A stretch of DNA of 14,224 bases from NCBI GenBank assembly GCA_031278535.1, contig JAITKH010000195.1, positions 1 through 14,224 on the forward strand. Direction: 5' to 3'. The notes under the pieces were generated by a model. That model saw only the letters and a list, made by a program, of their open reading frames with translations, was not told where the DNA came from and made no database searches. This DNA comes from Planctomycetota bacterium. Its GTDB lineage: Bacteria; Planctomycetota; SZUA-567. The number at the start of each line of letters is the position of its first letter. Position 1 is the first letter of the stretch. Positions 1 to 8,598 of this stretch are shown here, piece by piece. The translations under genes were made by a program, and so were the position numbers.

Positions 1-2034
1 TCCGCCGTGAACATCGTGGAGCCGGGCCGTTTCGCGGATTTGGTGGCGGCCAACCTGAATCTCAGCATGGAGGAGCGCTGCTCCATCCTGGATGCCGCCA
101 GCATCTCGACGCGGCTCGAGAGGATATCCCTCCTCCTCGAGCGCGAAATGCAAATTGTCGAGCTCGGCGCCAAGATTCACGAAGACGTGAAGCAGAAAAT
201 CAATCAGGGACAACGCGAATTTTTCCTGCGCGAACAGCTTCGGGCCATCCGGAAGGAACTGGGCGAAGGCGGCGACGACCGCCCGGAAACGGCCGAACTG
301 GAAAAGGCGATCGAATTGGCCGGCCTGCCCGAAGAAGCTCTGAAGGAAGCCAGGCGGGAGCTGTCCCGCCTCGAGCGCATGCAGCCAGGTTCGGCGGAAT
401 ACACCGTTTCCCGCACCTATCTCGACTGGATGGCGGCCCTGCCCTGGAACATCCTCACCCAGGATCGCCTCGACATGGACAAGGCAAAAAAGATTCTCGA
501 CGCCGATCATTACGATTTGGACAAGGTCAAGGAACGCATCGTCGAATATCTGGCGGTGCGAAAGATCAATCCCGCCGGCCACAGCCCCATACTCTGCTTC
601 GTCGGTCCTCCGGGCGTCGGCAAGACTTCACTCGGGCGCTCCATAGCCAAGGCCATGGGCCGCAAGTTCGAGCGGGTGAGTTTGGGGGGCATGCGGGACG
701 AGGCGGAAATCCGCGGCCATCGCCGCACCTATGTCGGCGCCCTGCCCGGCCGGATACTCCAGGGGATGCGCCGGGCCGGATCCCGCAACCCGGTGTTCAT
801 GCTGGACGAAGTGGACAAGCTGGTTTCCGATATGCACGGAGATCCGTCGTCGGCCTTGCTGGAGGTTCTCGACCCCGAACAGAATTCGGCCTTCCGGGAT
901 CATTATCTCGACGTCTCCTTCGACCTTTCAAAGGTAGCCTTTATCGCCACCGCCAACACGCTTGATCCGATTCCTCCGGCGCTGCTTGATCGCATGGAGG
1001 TTCTCCGCCTTTCCGGCTACTCTTCCGAGGAAAAACTTCTTATCGCGCGCCGCCATATCCTCCCCAAGGTTCTGGCCGGACACGGGTTGTCCAACCAGAA
1101 GGCGGCATTCGACCGGTCGGCGCTGAATGCAGTGATCAATTCCTACACCCGGGAGGCGGGACTGCGGAACCTCGAACGCGAACTTTCCGCCATCGTCCGC
1201 AAGCTGGCGGTAAAATTGTCCAGGGGCAAGCGCGGCCCCTTCAAGGTGTCGGCCAGGGATGTCAGAACCTACCTCGGCCCGCCGGCCTTCTTCACCACTC
1301 CTCCGGCCCGGGCGGAGTCCCCGGGCGTTGCCCTGGGATTGGCCTGGACAGCCGCCGGCGGCGATGTCCTCTACATCGAGGCGACCGCCATGCCGGGCAA
1401 GAAGGGACTGCTCCTGACCGGCCGTCTTGGCGATGTCATCAAGGAAAGCGCCCAGGCCGCCCTGTCCTGGGTTCGCTCCCACGAAACGAAATTCGGGGTG
1501 AAAAAAGAGGATTTTTTCGAGAATCGCGACATCCATATCCACTTTCCAGAGGGCGCCACGCCCAAGGACGGCCCTTCGGCAGGCATCACCCTCGTGGCAG
1601 CCCTGATCAGCCTTGTCACCGGCAAGCCGCTTCGGCCGCGCCTGGCCATGACGGGAGAAATCACCCTTAGGGGCAAAACGCTTCCGGTGGGCGGCATCAA
1701 GGAGAAGGTGCTGGCGGCGCGGCGCGTGGGCATACGGGACATCATCATCCCGTCCGGAAATGTGAACGATCTGGAAGACCTCCAGCCCGAGGTACGCCGC
1801 GACATGACCTTCCATCCCGTCGGCAATATCGAGGAAATGATCCCCGTGGCCTTTCCCGGGCTAATCAAAACGCTTCCCTCCGCGGCGGCAAAATTGGTCA
1901 AGCCGATACGATTCCCCCGCAAAAAAAATCAGAAGGCGCGCAAAAAGGAGGGCGCGATCGCGAAAAAGATCACCGCCTGCGGCAAAACCATCCGCGGCAT
2001 GCATGGAACAACAGGAGAAACCGTTTGGAAATGA
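1..2034 (+). CDS. lon: ATP-dependent protease Lon (5'-truncated by window edge)
   Basis: This is the cytoplasmic AAA+ serine protease that degrades misfolded and regulatory proteins. The frame is open from base 1. The GTG at 7 lies inside the N-terminal substrate-binding domain, so the true start is upstream, and roughly 150 N-terminal residues are probably missing. Domains run in the normal order. The end of the N-domain and its coiled coil come first. Next is the AAA+ module, with Walker A GPPGVGKT at 604-627, Walker B FMLDEVD around 796-816, and a sensor region with ALLDRME near 976-1000. The S16 protease domain follows, with the catalytic Ser in KDGPSAG (codon 1576-1578) and the catalytic Lys in VGGIKEK (codon 1699-1701). 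Both dyad residues are present, so it should be active. About 50 unusual Lys/Arg-rich residues follow the protease domain. Its stop codon overlaps the start of sppA. Confidence 0.97.
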   Translation, partial: SAVNIVEPGRFADLVAANLNLSMEERCSILDAASISTRLERISLLLEREMQIVELGAKIHEDVKQKINQGQREFFLREQLRAIRKELGEGGDDRPETAELEKAIELAGLPEEALKEARRELSRLERMQPGSAEYTVSRTYLDWMAALPWNILTQDRLDMDKAKKILDADHYDLDKVKERIVEYLAVRKINPAGHSPILCFVGPPGVGKTSLGRSIAKAMGRKFERVSLGGMRDEAEIRGHRRTYVGALPGRILQGMRRAGSRNPVFMLDEVDKLVSDMHGDPSSALLEVLDPEQNSAFRDHYLDVSFDLSKVAFIATANTLDPIPPALLDRMEVLRLSGYSSEEKLLIARRHILPKVLAGHGLSNQKAAFDRSALNAVINSYTREAGLRNLERELSAIVRKLAVKLSRGKRGPFKVSARDVRTYLGPPAFFTTPPARAESPGVALGLAWTAAGGDVLYIEATAMPGKKGLLLTGRLGDVIKESAQAALSWVRSHETKFGVKKEDFFENRDIHIHFPEGATPKDGPSAGITLVAALISLVTGKPLRPRLAMTGEITLRGKTLPVGGIKEKVLAARRVGIRDIIIPSGNVNDLEDLQPEVRRDMTFHPVGNIEEMIPVAFPGLIKTLPSAAAKLVKPIRFPRKKNQKARKKEGAIAKKITACGKTIRGMHGTTGETVWK

Positions 2035-3086
2035 ACCAAGCCAATGGCGGCGCCACGCCGGCCGCCGCATCCGGGCAGGACAGAGGATGCAAATTTTCTC
2101 CCGGCTATGGAGGAGTTTTTATCCGATCCTGTCTTGTCGCCGGGTGCGCGACCATCATGGCCCCGTTTTTCCTTTTCGCCTGCCTTGTCGTTTTTGCCTG
2201 GTTCCTGACCGGTTCCGGCGACGGCGGCCAGGCGTCGATATTGGACAGGGCATATTCCCATGGCGGCGGCGCTTCGCGCCAAGTTACCCTTCGGGAGGGG
2301 AAGGAGGGGGCGGGCGTTGTCGCCGTGGTCAGGATTCACGGGGAAATCGACGGCGACGGTTCGTCCCTTGACGGCGACGGTATTCTTGCCGACGTGTCGG
2401 AGCAATTCCGCGCCGTCGCCGCCGACGACGACATCAAGGTGGTGCTGCTGCAAATCGACTCTCCGGGCGGGGGATTGGCCGCGAGCGATCAGTTGCATCA
2501 AGGGGTCGAGAAACTCCGGCAGGACGGCAAGATAGTCCTTGCCTGGGCTGGCGGAATCATGGCAAGCGGAGGATACTATATCGCGGCGGCCGCATCCGGC
2601 GTCATGGCCAATCCCACAGCCACGGTTGGTTCCATTGGCGTGATTATGAACCATTTCCAGGCGGCCGAAACGCTTCGTTCGCTGGGAATTCGAGTCGATC
2701 CCATCACCTCCGCCGGCCGCAAGGACATTGGCAGCCCGTTCCGGGAAATGACGGCAGAGGAACGGAATATTCTTCAAGCCCAGGTGGACGCCTCGCACCG
2801 CCGGTTTGTCGAGATCGTCGCCAGGGGCCGGAATATGCCGATCGAAAAGGCCGGGGAACTGGCCAGCGGCGACATCTTCACCGCCGAGGAGGCGATGCAT
2901 AACGGACTTGTCGACAGGATCGGCTACATCGAGGACGCCTTGGACTGGGCCGAAGAACTGGCGGGCAGCAGGAACATGCGAGTCATAGGCTTTCGGCCGG
3001 CGCCGAGTTGGGACAAACTGTTTCGCCATGCCATACAGGGAGCGGCAACCGCCTTGTGGCGGGAATGGCTGTCGGGACAACTATAG
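2025..3086 (+). CDS. sppA: Signal peptide peptidase SppA, short (67K-less) type, S49 family
   Basis: This is a membrane-bound serine protease that cleaves leftover signal peptides and other membrane peptides. It has one N-terminal membrane segment (about residues 38-62, rich in Phe, Leu, Val) followed by a single S49 domain. The nucleophile Ser181 lies in MASGGYY and the general-base Lys233 in GRKDIGS. Their 52-residue spacing equals that of the Ser/Lys pair in Bacillus SppA. At 353 residues it is the short single-domain form, not the tandem E. coli form. Start choice: TTG at 2025 has an AGGAG-type Shine-Dalgarno (2013-2017) at 7-nt spacing. ATG at 2031 forms an ATGA overlap with the lon stop but sits 13 nt from that site. 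Either is possible. Overlap with lon implies translational coupling and a shared proteolytic role. Confidence 0.93.
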   Translation: MEMNQANGGATPAAASGQDRGCKFSPGYGGVFIRSCLVAGCATIMAPFFLFACLVVFAWFLTGSGDGGQASILDRAYSHGGGASRQVTLREGKEGAGVVAVVRIHGEIDGDGSSLDGDGILADVSEQFRAVAADDDIKVVLLQIDSPGGGLAASDQLHQGVEKLRQDGKIVLAWAGGIMASGGYYIAAAASGVMANPTATVGSIGVIMNHFQAAETLRSLGIRVDPITSAGRKDIGSPFREMTAEERNILQAQVDASHRRFVEIVARGRNMPIEKAGELASGDIFTAEEAMHNGLVDRIGYIEDALDWAEELAGSRNMRVIGFRPAPSWDKLFRHAIQGAATALWREWLSGQL

Positions 3087-3115
3087 TTTCGGGAATGCCC
3101 AAAAAAGGGAAAACA

Positions 3116-5134
3116 ATGTTGATGATGGCTAAACACGGAATCGCATCGTTGTTGGCGATCCTTCTGATAGTCGGCGGAACAACGGCGGGCGCGGAAAAAA
3201 GCGAAGGCGGACTCCTGCCGGATCGCCTGGAGGGGAGGATATCCATCAAGTCGGTGGACGATCTGGTTGCCGGATTGGACAATTTTGCCGCTGCCGCCAC
3301 CGCCGGCTCGGAAAAAATGGCTGTTCCAAAGGGCATGATCATTTTTCTTGCCGGCGTGTATCTCCAATTTTTCAAGGATGCCTTCTACCAGGATGACGAA
3401 ATCCATATCCTCATCCCCTCGTTTCAGTCCCTTTTGTCGAAACAGGATTTCCGGGGGATAATCCTGCTGTTCAGGGGGAATGCGCTGGGGGACGTCTCCC
3501 GGGCTGCCGAGTCCAGCGGCGCTGAAATACGCCAAAGCGGCCAGGACTGGATCGAGCTTGCCATCCCGAACGAAATTCCCTTGTTCGTCTGGGATATTGG
3601 AGATGGCCAATTCGCGTTCGGAAGCGACAAAGAGGAGATGGCCCGGGCATTGTATCTGGACAGGGGCGGCCCGATGCTCCCGCCGTCCCATCCGCACGAT
3701 TGCCTTTTGCGGATGGTGGTTTCGCCGAAGGCGACCGGAACCGCGCCGGGAGAGATTTCGCGGTTTCTTCGCGACGCCGTGAAACAAAGAATGCCAGAAA
3801 TAACCCGGCAGTTGGACCCAAAAACCTTGGGGCATCTTCCGGAATCTTTCAGGGAAATGATCAGATGGAGCAGCATTCCGGAAGTGGTCGGAAGCCTGCT
3901 GTCGGTCGGCGCCGACAAGTTTGCGGATGCGATTGACACCTTGGAACGGGAAAAATCGTTTCGCCTCGATCTGCAACTGGAGAAAAAACATCTCGCGCTC
4001 TCGTTCGGCATAGAAACCGCCGGCGACACTTTTATCGGCGGGATGGCGAATTCGCTCGCCGCCATGAAACAGCCGGAAAATGCCCTGGCCGATCGGATCG
4101 GTCGGGACGCCGCCATGTTCAGCATCTATGCCCCGCCAGCGGCTTTTCTGCCCGATTTTCAGGAACGGTATGCAACCCTGGTTGACAACCTGCTGGGATC
4201 GGCCTTTCCGGAAACCCGGGGCGATCTGGGGATTTACAACGACGCAACCATCGGTCTCGTTGCCGGAGGCGGCGTAAGCGCCCTGTATTTCGAAGACGAT
4301 ATCCCCCTTTCCGTTTTTCTGGGCCGACCAGCCGCTCCCGAAGCGCTTGTCGACTCGTTCGCAAAACTGCCGGAGCTTCTGAACCGGATGCTGGATAAAC
4401 TTATCGACACTTCCATCGCCGGCTTCGGCTTCACCGGCGAGGCGTTTCCCGCGTTGTCCGGCAACCTTCTGCGGCTCTCCTTCTCCCCCGATTCGGTTCT
4501 TGCGGAACTTGCCGCCAGCGAACTCCACAGGACGGAAGAGGATATCCGCAGCGAAATGGAAAACTGTTCGACATTTTTGGCCAGGCAGGGCGACACGATT
4601 GTTCTTCTCGGCGGAGCCGTAACCTCCGGCAACGTCCTGCGGAAATCGGCATGGGATCTGGCGGCCGGAACGGCCAAGGCGGAGAACCCGTTCCTTGCCG
4701 CCCCGGAAGCCAGAAATACCCTGCGTACGCTTGGCTATCGGCAAGGCGGCTTCACCTTGCTCAACCTCCAAGGGATAGCCGGCGCCGCCTCAGCGGCTTT
4801 TATCAAGGAACTCGGAGATATCGATCCGGAATTGCGGGATATGGATTTTTCAGCGTTTGATTTCAGCGGCAAGGGCGATATGGCCGGATTCAGTTTCGGA
4901 GCGGACGATCACGGTTTGGTTTGGGAAATGGTCCTTCCCGCCGATTCAGTCAATTCCCTTCTTCGCGGCTTTGAAAAAGGTCTTTCGGCTATCGGGAAAA
5001 AACGGAGCGGCGATGACGGCGCGATCGGCGAGGAGGAGCCCGAAGAAGAAGAGGAATATTATTTCGACGAGGAATGGGAAGACGGGGACGAGGAATGGGA
5101 TGCGTTGGAAGACGGGCGCGATGACGGCGAGTAG
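3116..5134 (+). CDS. Large secreted protein of unknown function with acidic C-terminal tail
   Basis: I do not recognise the family. ATG at 3116 is chosen because it has an AAGGGA ribosome site 6 nt upstream and gives a clean signal peptide: a short basic start (Lys6), a hydrophobic core at about residues 9-20, and a probable cut near TTAGA-EK. The open frame extends upstream into sppA, but that part is not signal-like. The mature protein is about 645 residues with no further obvious membrane helix. It appears built of alternating alpha/beta stretches, and I see no enzyme motif. The last 40 residues (about 633-672) contain 24 Asp/Glu plus aromatic residues (YYF, EEW twice), a composition typical of disordered or cation-binding tails. 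It lies 29 nt after sppA and 51 nt before iorA, so it is probably cotranscribed. The sppA link suggests an envelope role, but that is inference only. Confidence 0.85.
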   Translation: MLMMAKHGIASLLAILLIVGGTTAGAEKSEGGLLPDRLEGRISIKSVDDLVAGLDNFAAAATAGSEKMAVPKGMIIFLAGVYLQFFKDAFYQDDEIHILIPSFQSLLSKQDFRGIILLFRGNALGDVSRAAESSGAEIRQSGQDWIELAIPNEIPLFVWDIGDGQFAFGSDKEEMARALYLDRGGPMLPPSHPHDCLLRMVVSPKATGTAPGEISRFLRDAVKQRMPEITRQLDPKTLGHLPESFREMIRWSSIPEVVGSLLSVGADKFADAIDTLEREKSFRLDLQLEKKHLALSFGIETAGDTFIGGMANSLAAMKQPENALADRIGRDAAMFSIYAPPAAFLPDFQERYATLVDNLLGSAFPETRGDLGIYNDATIGLVAGGGVSALYFEDDIPLSVFLGRPAAPEALVDSFAKLPELLNRMLDKLIDTSIAGFGFTGEAFPALSGNLLRLSFSPDSVLAELAASELHRTEEDIRSEMENCSTFLARQGDTIVLLGGAVTSGNVLRKSAWDLAAGTAKAENPFLAAPEARNTLRTLGYRQGGFTLLNLQGIAGAASAAFIKELGDIDPELRDMDFSAFDFSGKGDMAGFSFGADDHGLVWEMVLPADSVNSLLRGFEKGLSAIGKKRSGDDGAIGEEEPEEEEEYYFDEEWEDGDEEWDALEDGRDDGE

Positions 5135-5172
5135 TCCGCGAATCGCTTGCCGTGTATGGCGGAACGGACGAC

Positions 5173-5180
5173 GAGGAGGA
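5173..5180 (+). promoter_or_regulatory. Strong Shine-Dalgarno that fixes the iorA start
   Basis: GAGGAGGA ends 5 nt before the in-frame GTG at 5186. This near-ideal ribosome site favours GTG over the upstream in-frame ATG (5156) and TTG (5147), which have no comparable site. Starting at the GTG also gives the usual IorA N-terminus, beginning (V/M)KELLSGNEA. Confidence 0.75.
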
Positions 5181-5185
5181 ACGGA

Positions 5186-6934
5186 GTGAAGGAATTGCTG
5201 TCCGGAAACGAGGCTTTCGCCCGGGGCGCCTGGGAGGCTGGCGCCACGGTCGGCTCGGGCTATCCCGGAACCCCGTCCACCGAAATCCTGGAAAACGCCG
5301 TCAAATACGCAAAAGAGATGTATTGCGAATGGGCTCCGAACGAAAAGGTGGCGTTCGAGGTGGCGGCGGGCGCCTCCCTGGCCGGAGCCAGGGCTTTCTG
5401 CACCATGAAGCATGTCGGCCTGAATGTGGCGGCCGATCCCCTTATGACCCTCTCCTACACCGGAACGGTGGGCGGTTTCGTCGCCATCGTCGCCGACGAT
5501 CCGGGCATGCATTCTTCCCAGAACGAACAGGACACCAGGCAGTACGCCCGTTTCGCCAAGATCCCCCTGCTCGAACCGTCCGACGCCCAGGAGGCAAAGG
5601 ACTTCTTGATCCGGTCTTTCGACATCTCGGAACAGTTCCGAACGCCGGTTATTGTCCGATCCACAACCCGAATAAGCCACGCCAGAAGCCTGGTCGAGCT
5701 GGGCGAACGGCGGGAACGCGCCTTCCCCGGTTTTCACAGGGATCCGCCCCGTTTCGTTCCGATCCCGGCCTGGGGCAGAAAGATGCGCATCCGGGTGGAG
5801 GAACGGCTGCGGGCGCTTCGCGCCTGGGCCGAAAACGCCAATCTCAACCGCGTGGAAATGCTTTCGCGCGAATTCGGCATTATCACCAGCGGAATATCCT
5901 ATCAATATGTCAGGGAGGTTTTTCCCGAGGCATCGGTACTCAAGTTGGGTATAGGATATCCCCTGTCCCCCCATCTTGTTCGCGATTTCGCCTCCAGGGT
6001 CAAGAATCTTCTGGTGGTGGAGGAATTGGACGACTTCATCGAAGAGCAGGTACGGGCGTTGGGAATCATCTGCGACGGACGCAACCTCGTCCCGGGCATC
6101 GGCGAACTGTCCCCGGAACGCCTCAATACCGCCAGGAACCGCATAAATGGCGCGGACAGTACGCTTATCATCCCCGTCAACAAGGCCGAATTGCCGCCCC
6201 GGCCGCCGGTTCTCTGCCCTGGTTGTCCCCACCGCGGCGTCTTTACCGCCCTGGGAACCTTCAAGGATGTGGTGGTGACCGGCGACATCGGCTGCTACAG
6301 CCTCGGCGTCACCCCTCCCCTTGATCGCATGGACACCATCCTTTGCATGGGCGGCGGCATTTCGCTTGCCCACGGCATGGCAAAGGCGGGAGAAAAGAAA
6401 AATATCGTGGGAATGGTCGGGGACTCCACTTTTTTCCATTCCGGCATAACCGGCCTGATCGATATCGCGGTCAATCGCTCCAACGTGGTTATCTGCATCC
6501 TGGACAACCGGACCACCGCCATGACCGGACATCAGGATCACCCCGGTACGGGAAGGACACTGGCCGGCGAGGATACGATGGCGATCTCGATCGAAGGCAT
6601 GGCGACAGCCTGCGGCATCAAGCGCGTCCGTGTGGCCGATCCCTACGACGTCCCCGCGCTGGTTTCCGTCTTCCGCGAGGAAATGGAGGCAGGGGAACCG
6701 TCGGTGCTGATTCCCCGCGCACCCTGCGTCCTGGCCGAGAAACGCCCCCTGGGCGATCCGCTGCGAATCGATCCGGGGAAGTGCAGGACTTGCGGCGCCT
6801 GTCTCAAAGTCGGATGTCCCGCCCTGGAGGCTGTCGACAAAACCCCGAACATCAACCAAAATTCCTGCGCCGGCTGCGGCATCTGCCGGCAGATGTGCAA
6901 GTTCGGCGCCATTGGTTCGGCGGAACGCCGATAA
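5186..6934 (+). CDS. iorA: Indolepyruvate:ferredoxin oxidoreductase, alpha subunit
   Basis: This is the large subunit of a cytoplasmic, oxygen-sensitive enzyme. It oxidatively decarboxylates indolepyruvate and other aryl-2-oxoacids, made by transamination of aromatic amino acids, to the acyl-CoA while reducing ferredoxin. It is 582 residues long, normal for the family. The N-terminal pyrimidine-binding half contains SGYPGTPSTEI. The thiamine-diphosphate half has the GDS motif (Asp about 413) that leads to LDN. The C-terminus carries two [4Fe-4S] ferredoxin motifs, with Cys 533/536/539/544 and 561/564/567/571. The usual Pro after the last Cys is Lys here. It starts with GTG behind a strong ribosome site. 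iorB follows after 14 nt, as expected for the heterodimer. Confidence 0.96.
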   Translation: MKELLSGNEAFARGAWEAGATVGSGYPGTPSTEILENAVKYAKEMYCEWAPNEKVAFEVAAGASLAGARAFCTMKHVGLNVAADPLMTLSYTGTVGGFVAIVADDPGMHSSQNEQDTRQYARFAKIPLLEPSDAQEAKDFLIRSFDISEQFRTPVIVRSTTRISHARSLVELGERRERAFPGFHRDPPRFVPIPAWGRKMRIRVEERLRALRAWAENANLNRVEMLSREFGIITSGISYQYVREVFPEASVLKLGIGYPLSPHLVRDFASRVKNLLVVEELDDFIEEQVRALGIICDGRNLVPGIGELSPERLNTARNRINGADSTLIIPVNKAELPPRPPVLCPGCPHRGVFTALGTFKDVVVTGDIGCYSLGVTPPLDRMDTILCMGGGISLAHGMAKAGEKKNIVGMVGDSTFFHSGITGLIDIAVNRSNVVICILDNRTTAMTGHQDHPGTGRTLAGEDTMAISIEGMATACGIKRVRVADPYDVPALVSVFREEMEAGEPSVLIPRAPCVLAEKRPLGDPLRIDPGKCRTCGACLKVGCPALEAVDKTPNINQNSCAGCGICRQMCKFGAIGSAERR

Positions 6935-6948
6935 GGAGAAATAATCCC

Positions 6949-7560
6949 ATGGGATCACACAGGCAACCCGGAATTTTTGCCCCGGACCAAACGAGCGTCC
7001 TGCTTGCCGGGGTGGGGGGACAGGGTATCCTTTTGGCATCCAATATCCTTGCCCGGACAGCCCTTCTGGCCGGGTTCGATGTAAAAACGAACGAAGTGCA
7101 CGGCATGGCCCAGCGCGGCGGTTCGGTGGTGGCGGAAATACGCTTCGGCAAAAAGATCCACAGTCCGCTCATCCCTCCCCTTGGCGCCCAGGTTCTTGCC
7201 GCCTTCGAAGCGATGGAGGCGCTGCGCTACGCCGGCTTCCTTTCATCGGGCGGACAGGCGCTGATTTCGACTCTGCGCATTATTCCCACGTCGGTCTCCT
7301 CCGGGTTTGCCGCCTACCCCCGGGACCTGGATACCGTCCTGCGAAAGACCTTCCGGAACGTGAGATTTGTGGACGCGGCGGCGGCGGCGCGGAAAGCGGG
7401 CAGCCCCAAAGCGATCAACATGGCGATTTTGGGCGCCGTTTCCTCCGTCCTCGCTTTTGAAGATTCCATCTGGCAGAAGGCCATCGGTCTCTGCGTCAAG
7501 GCAAAATTTGTTGAGACAAATCTTCAGGCGTTTGCTTTTGGCAAGAAGTTGGCGGCCTGA
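6949..7560 (+). CDS. iorB: Indolepyruvate:ferredoxin oxidoreductase, beta subunit
   Basis: This is the small gamma-type subunit of IorAB, the pyruvate-ferredoxin-oxidoreductase gamma-domain fold that probably takes part in CoA binding. It has 203 residues, normal for IorB. The hallmark GVGGQGI loop is at residues 21-27, followed by the conserved stretch NEVHGMAQRGGSV. The chosen ATG at 6949 has AAGGAG at 6933-6938, which overlaps the iorA stop. The frame is open far upstream inside iorA, but that part is a shadow. It follows iorA by 14 nt and must be cotranscribed and assembled with it. The 96 bp after it, before fmt, hold no gene I can support. Confidence 0.94.
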   Translation: MGSHRQPGIFAPDQTSVLLAGVGGQGILLASNILARTALLAGFDVKTNEVHGMAQRGGSVVAEIRFGKKIHSPLIPPLGAQVLAAFEAMEALRYAGFLSSGGQALISTLRIIPTSVSSGFAAYPRDLDTVLRKTFRNVRFVDAAAAARKAGSPKAINMAILGAVSSVLAFEDSIWQKAIGLCVKAKFVETNLQAFAFGKKLAA

Positions 7561-7656
7561 TCCGCCGGCAATGGTGCGGAAGGATGGCGGGAATGACGGC
7601 ATGCTCCCGGCTGGCGGCGAACGGGAAAGAAGACATCAAGTCGGGGAAACATCACG

Positions 7657-8598
7657 ATGGCGGCGTTGCGGATTGTGTTTCTTGGCAGTGGGGCCTTTGG
7701 CGGAAAAACCCTCGAGACGCTTGTCTCCAGCGGACGATCGCCTCTGGCCGTTGTCACCCGGCCCAAACGTCCCGCTGGCCGCGGACGGGGAGCAAGGGCA
7801 ACCCCCATCCATGCATTGGCCGAAATACTCGGCCTCGCCGTCCTGACGCCCGAAAACCCCAACGCTCCGGAATTTGCGGCTGAATTGAAACGCTTGGCCC
7901 CTGACTTGGGGGTGGTGGCGGCATACGGCCATTTGCTCCGAAAACCGCTCCTTGGCGTACCGCCTCTTGGATTCGTCAATCTCCACGCCTCGCTTCTTCC
8001 AGCGTATCGCGGCGCGGCGCCGATTCCCTGGGCCATTCTCAATGGCGAAAAAGAAAGCGGGGTAACGATTTTCCAATTGAACGAGCGCTTCGACGCCGGG
8101 GCGATACTGGCGAAGCGTCCCCTTCTCCTGGAGCCGGATGACACGACCGGTTCCTATTTGGGGAAATTGGCGTCCCTCGGGGCCGATCTCATGGCGCGGA
8201 CGCTGGCAGACATGGAGGCGGACGCCGTCAGACCGTTGCCCCAGGACGAGTCGCTCGCCTCTCCGGCGCCAAAACTTGAAAAAAAGGACGGCCGCATCGA
8301 CTGGCGCCGTTCCTGTGTGGAAATCGACCGCCAGGTTCGGGCTTTTCAGCCTTGGCCGCTGGCGTACACTTTCCTTGTCACGGCAAGGGGGGAAGCGCGG
8401 ATCAATGTGCTGCGGCTCTCGCGCATCACCGATGGCGTTGCGGGCGCGAAGCCGGGTACCCTGCTTTCGGCGGATCCGGAACGGGGATTGACCATCATGG
8501 CCGGAGACCGCCCCGTTCGAATCGAGAGATTGCAGCCGGAAGGGAGACGTCCCATGAACGATGTCGATTTTCTCCGCGGAACCAGGGTGCCGACATGA
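7657..8598 (+). CDS. fmt: Methionyl-tRNA formyltransferase
   Basis: This cytoplasmic enzyme formylates Met-tRNA(fMet) using 10-formyltetrahydrofolate, for translation initiation. It is full length at 313 residues. The N-terminal formyltransferase domain has the VNLHASLLPAYRG segment and the catalytic set Asn108, His110 and Asp146. The C-terminal tRNA-binding domain starts around KKDGRIDW. The ATG at 7657 has a weak GGGGA site at 7643-7647, 9 nt away. The usual partner def (peptide deformylase) is not next to it. The TGA overlaps the thiH ATG (ATGA at 8595-8598), which implies translational coupling. Confidence 0.96.
   Translation: MAALRIVFLGSGAFGGKTLETLVSSGRSPLAVVTRPKRPAGRGRGARATPIHALAEILGLAVLTPENPNAPEFAAELKRLAPDLGVVAAYGHLLRKPLLGVPPLGFVNLHASLLPAYRGAAPIPWAILNGEKESGVTIFQLNERFDAGAILAKRPLLLEPDDTTGSYLGKLASLGADLMARTLADMEADAVRPLPQDESLASPAPKLEKKDGRIDWRRSCVEIDRQVRAFQPWPLAYTFLVTARGEARINVLRLSRITDGVAGAKPGTLLSADPERGLTIMAGDRPVRIERLQPEGRRPMNDVDFLRGTRVPT

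Noticed and set aside
1929..3080. 383-codon open frame on the minus strand
   Set aside because: It is antisense to sppA, which has its catalytic Ser/Lys pair and a membrane segment.
2924..4771. 615-codon open frame on the minus strand
   Set aside because: It is antisense to the secreted acidic-tail protein, whose frame has a signal peptide and a good ribosome site. The antisense product shows no family motif.
6782..6913. Broken ferredoxin cluster in IorA because Lys replaces Pro after the last Cys
   Set aside because: All eight cysteines are in place. The residue after the final Cys is not a ligand, so cluster binding should not be lost.
4946..7039. 697-codon open frame on the minus strand
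   Set aside because: It lies opposite iorA, a certain gene. The product has no recognisable domain and is rich in His, Gly, Arg and Asp, as expected for an antisense shadow in GC-rich DNA.
8352..8594. N-terminal extension of the thiH frame
   Set aside because: It overlaps the fmt C-terminal domain in another frame, and the ATGA overlap at 8595 gives a normal ThiH N-terminus.
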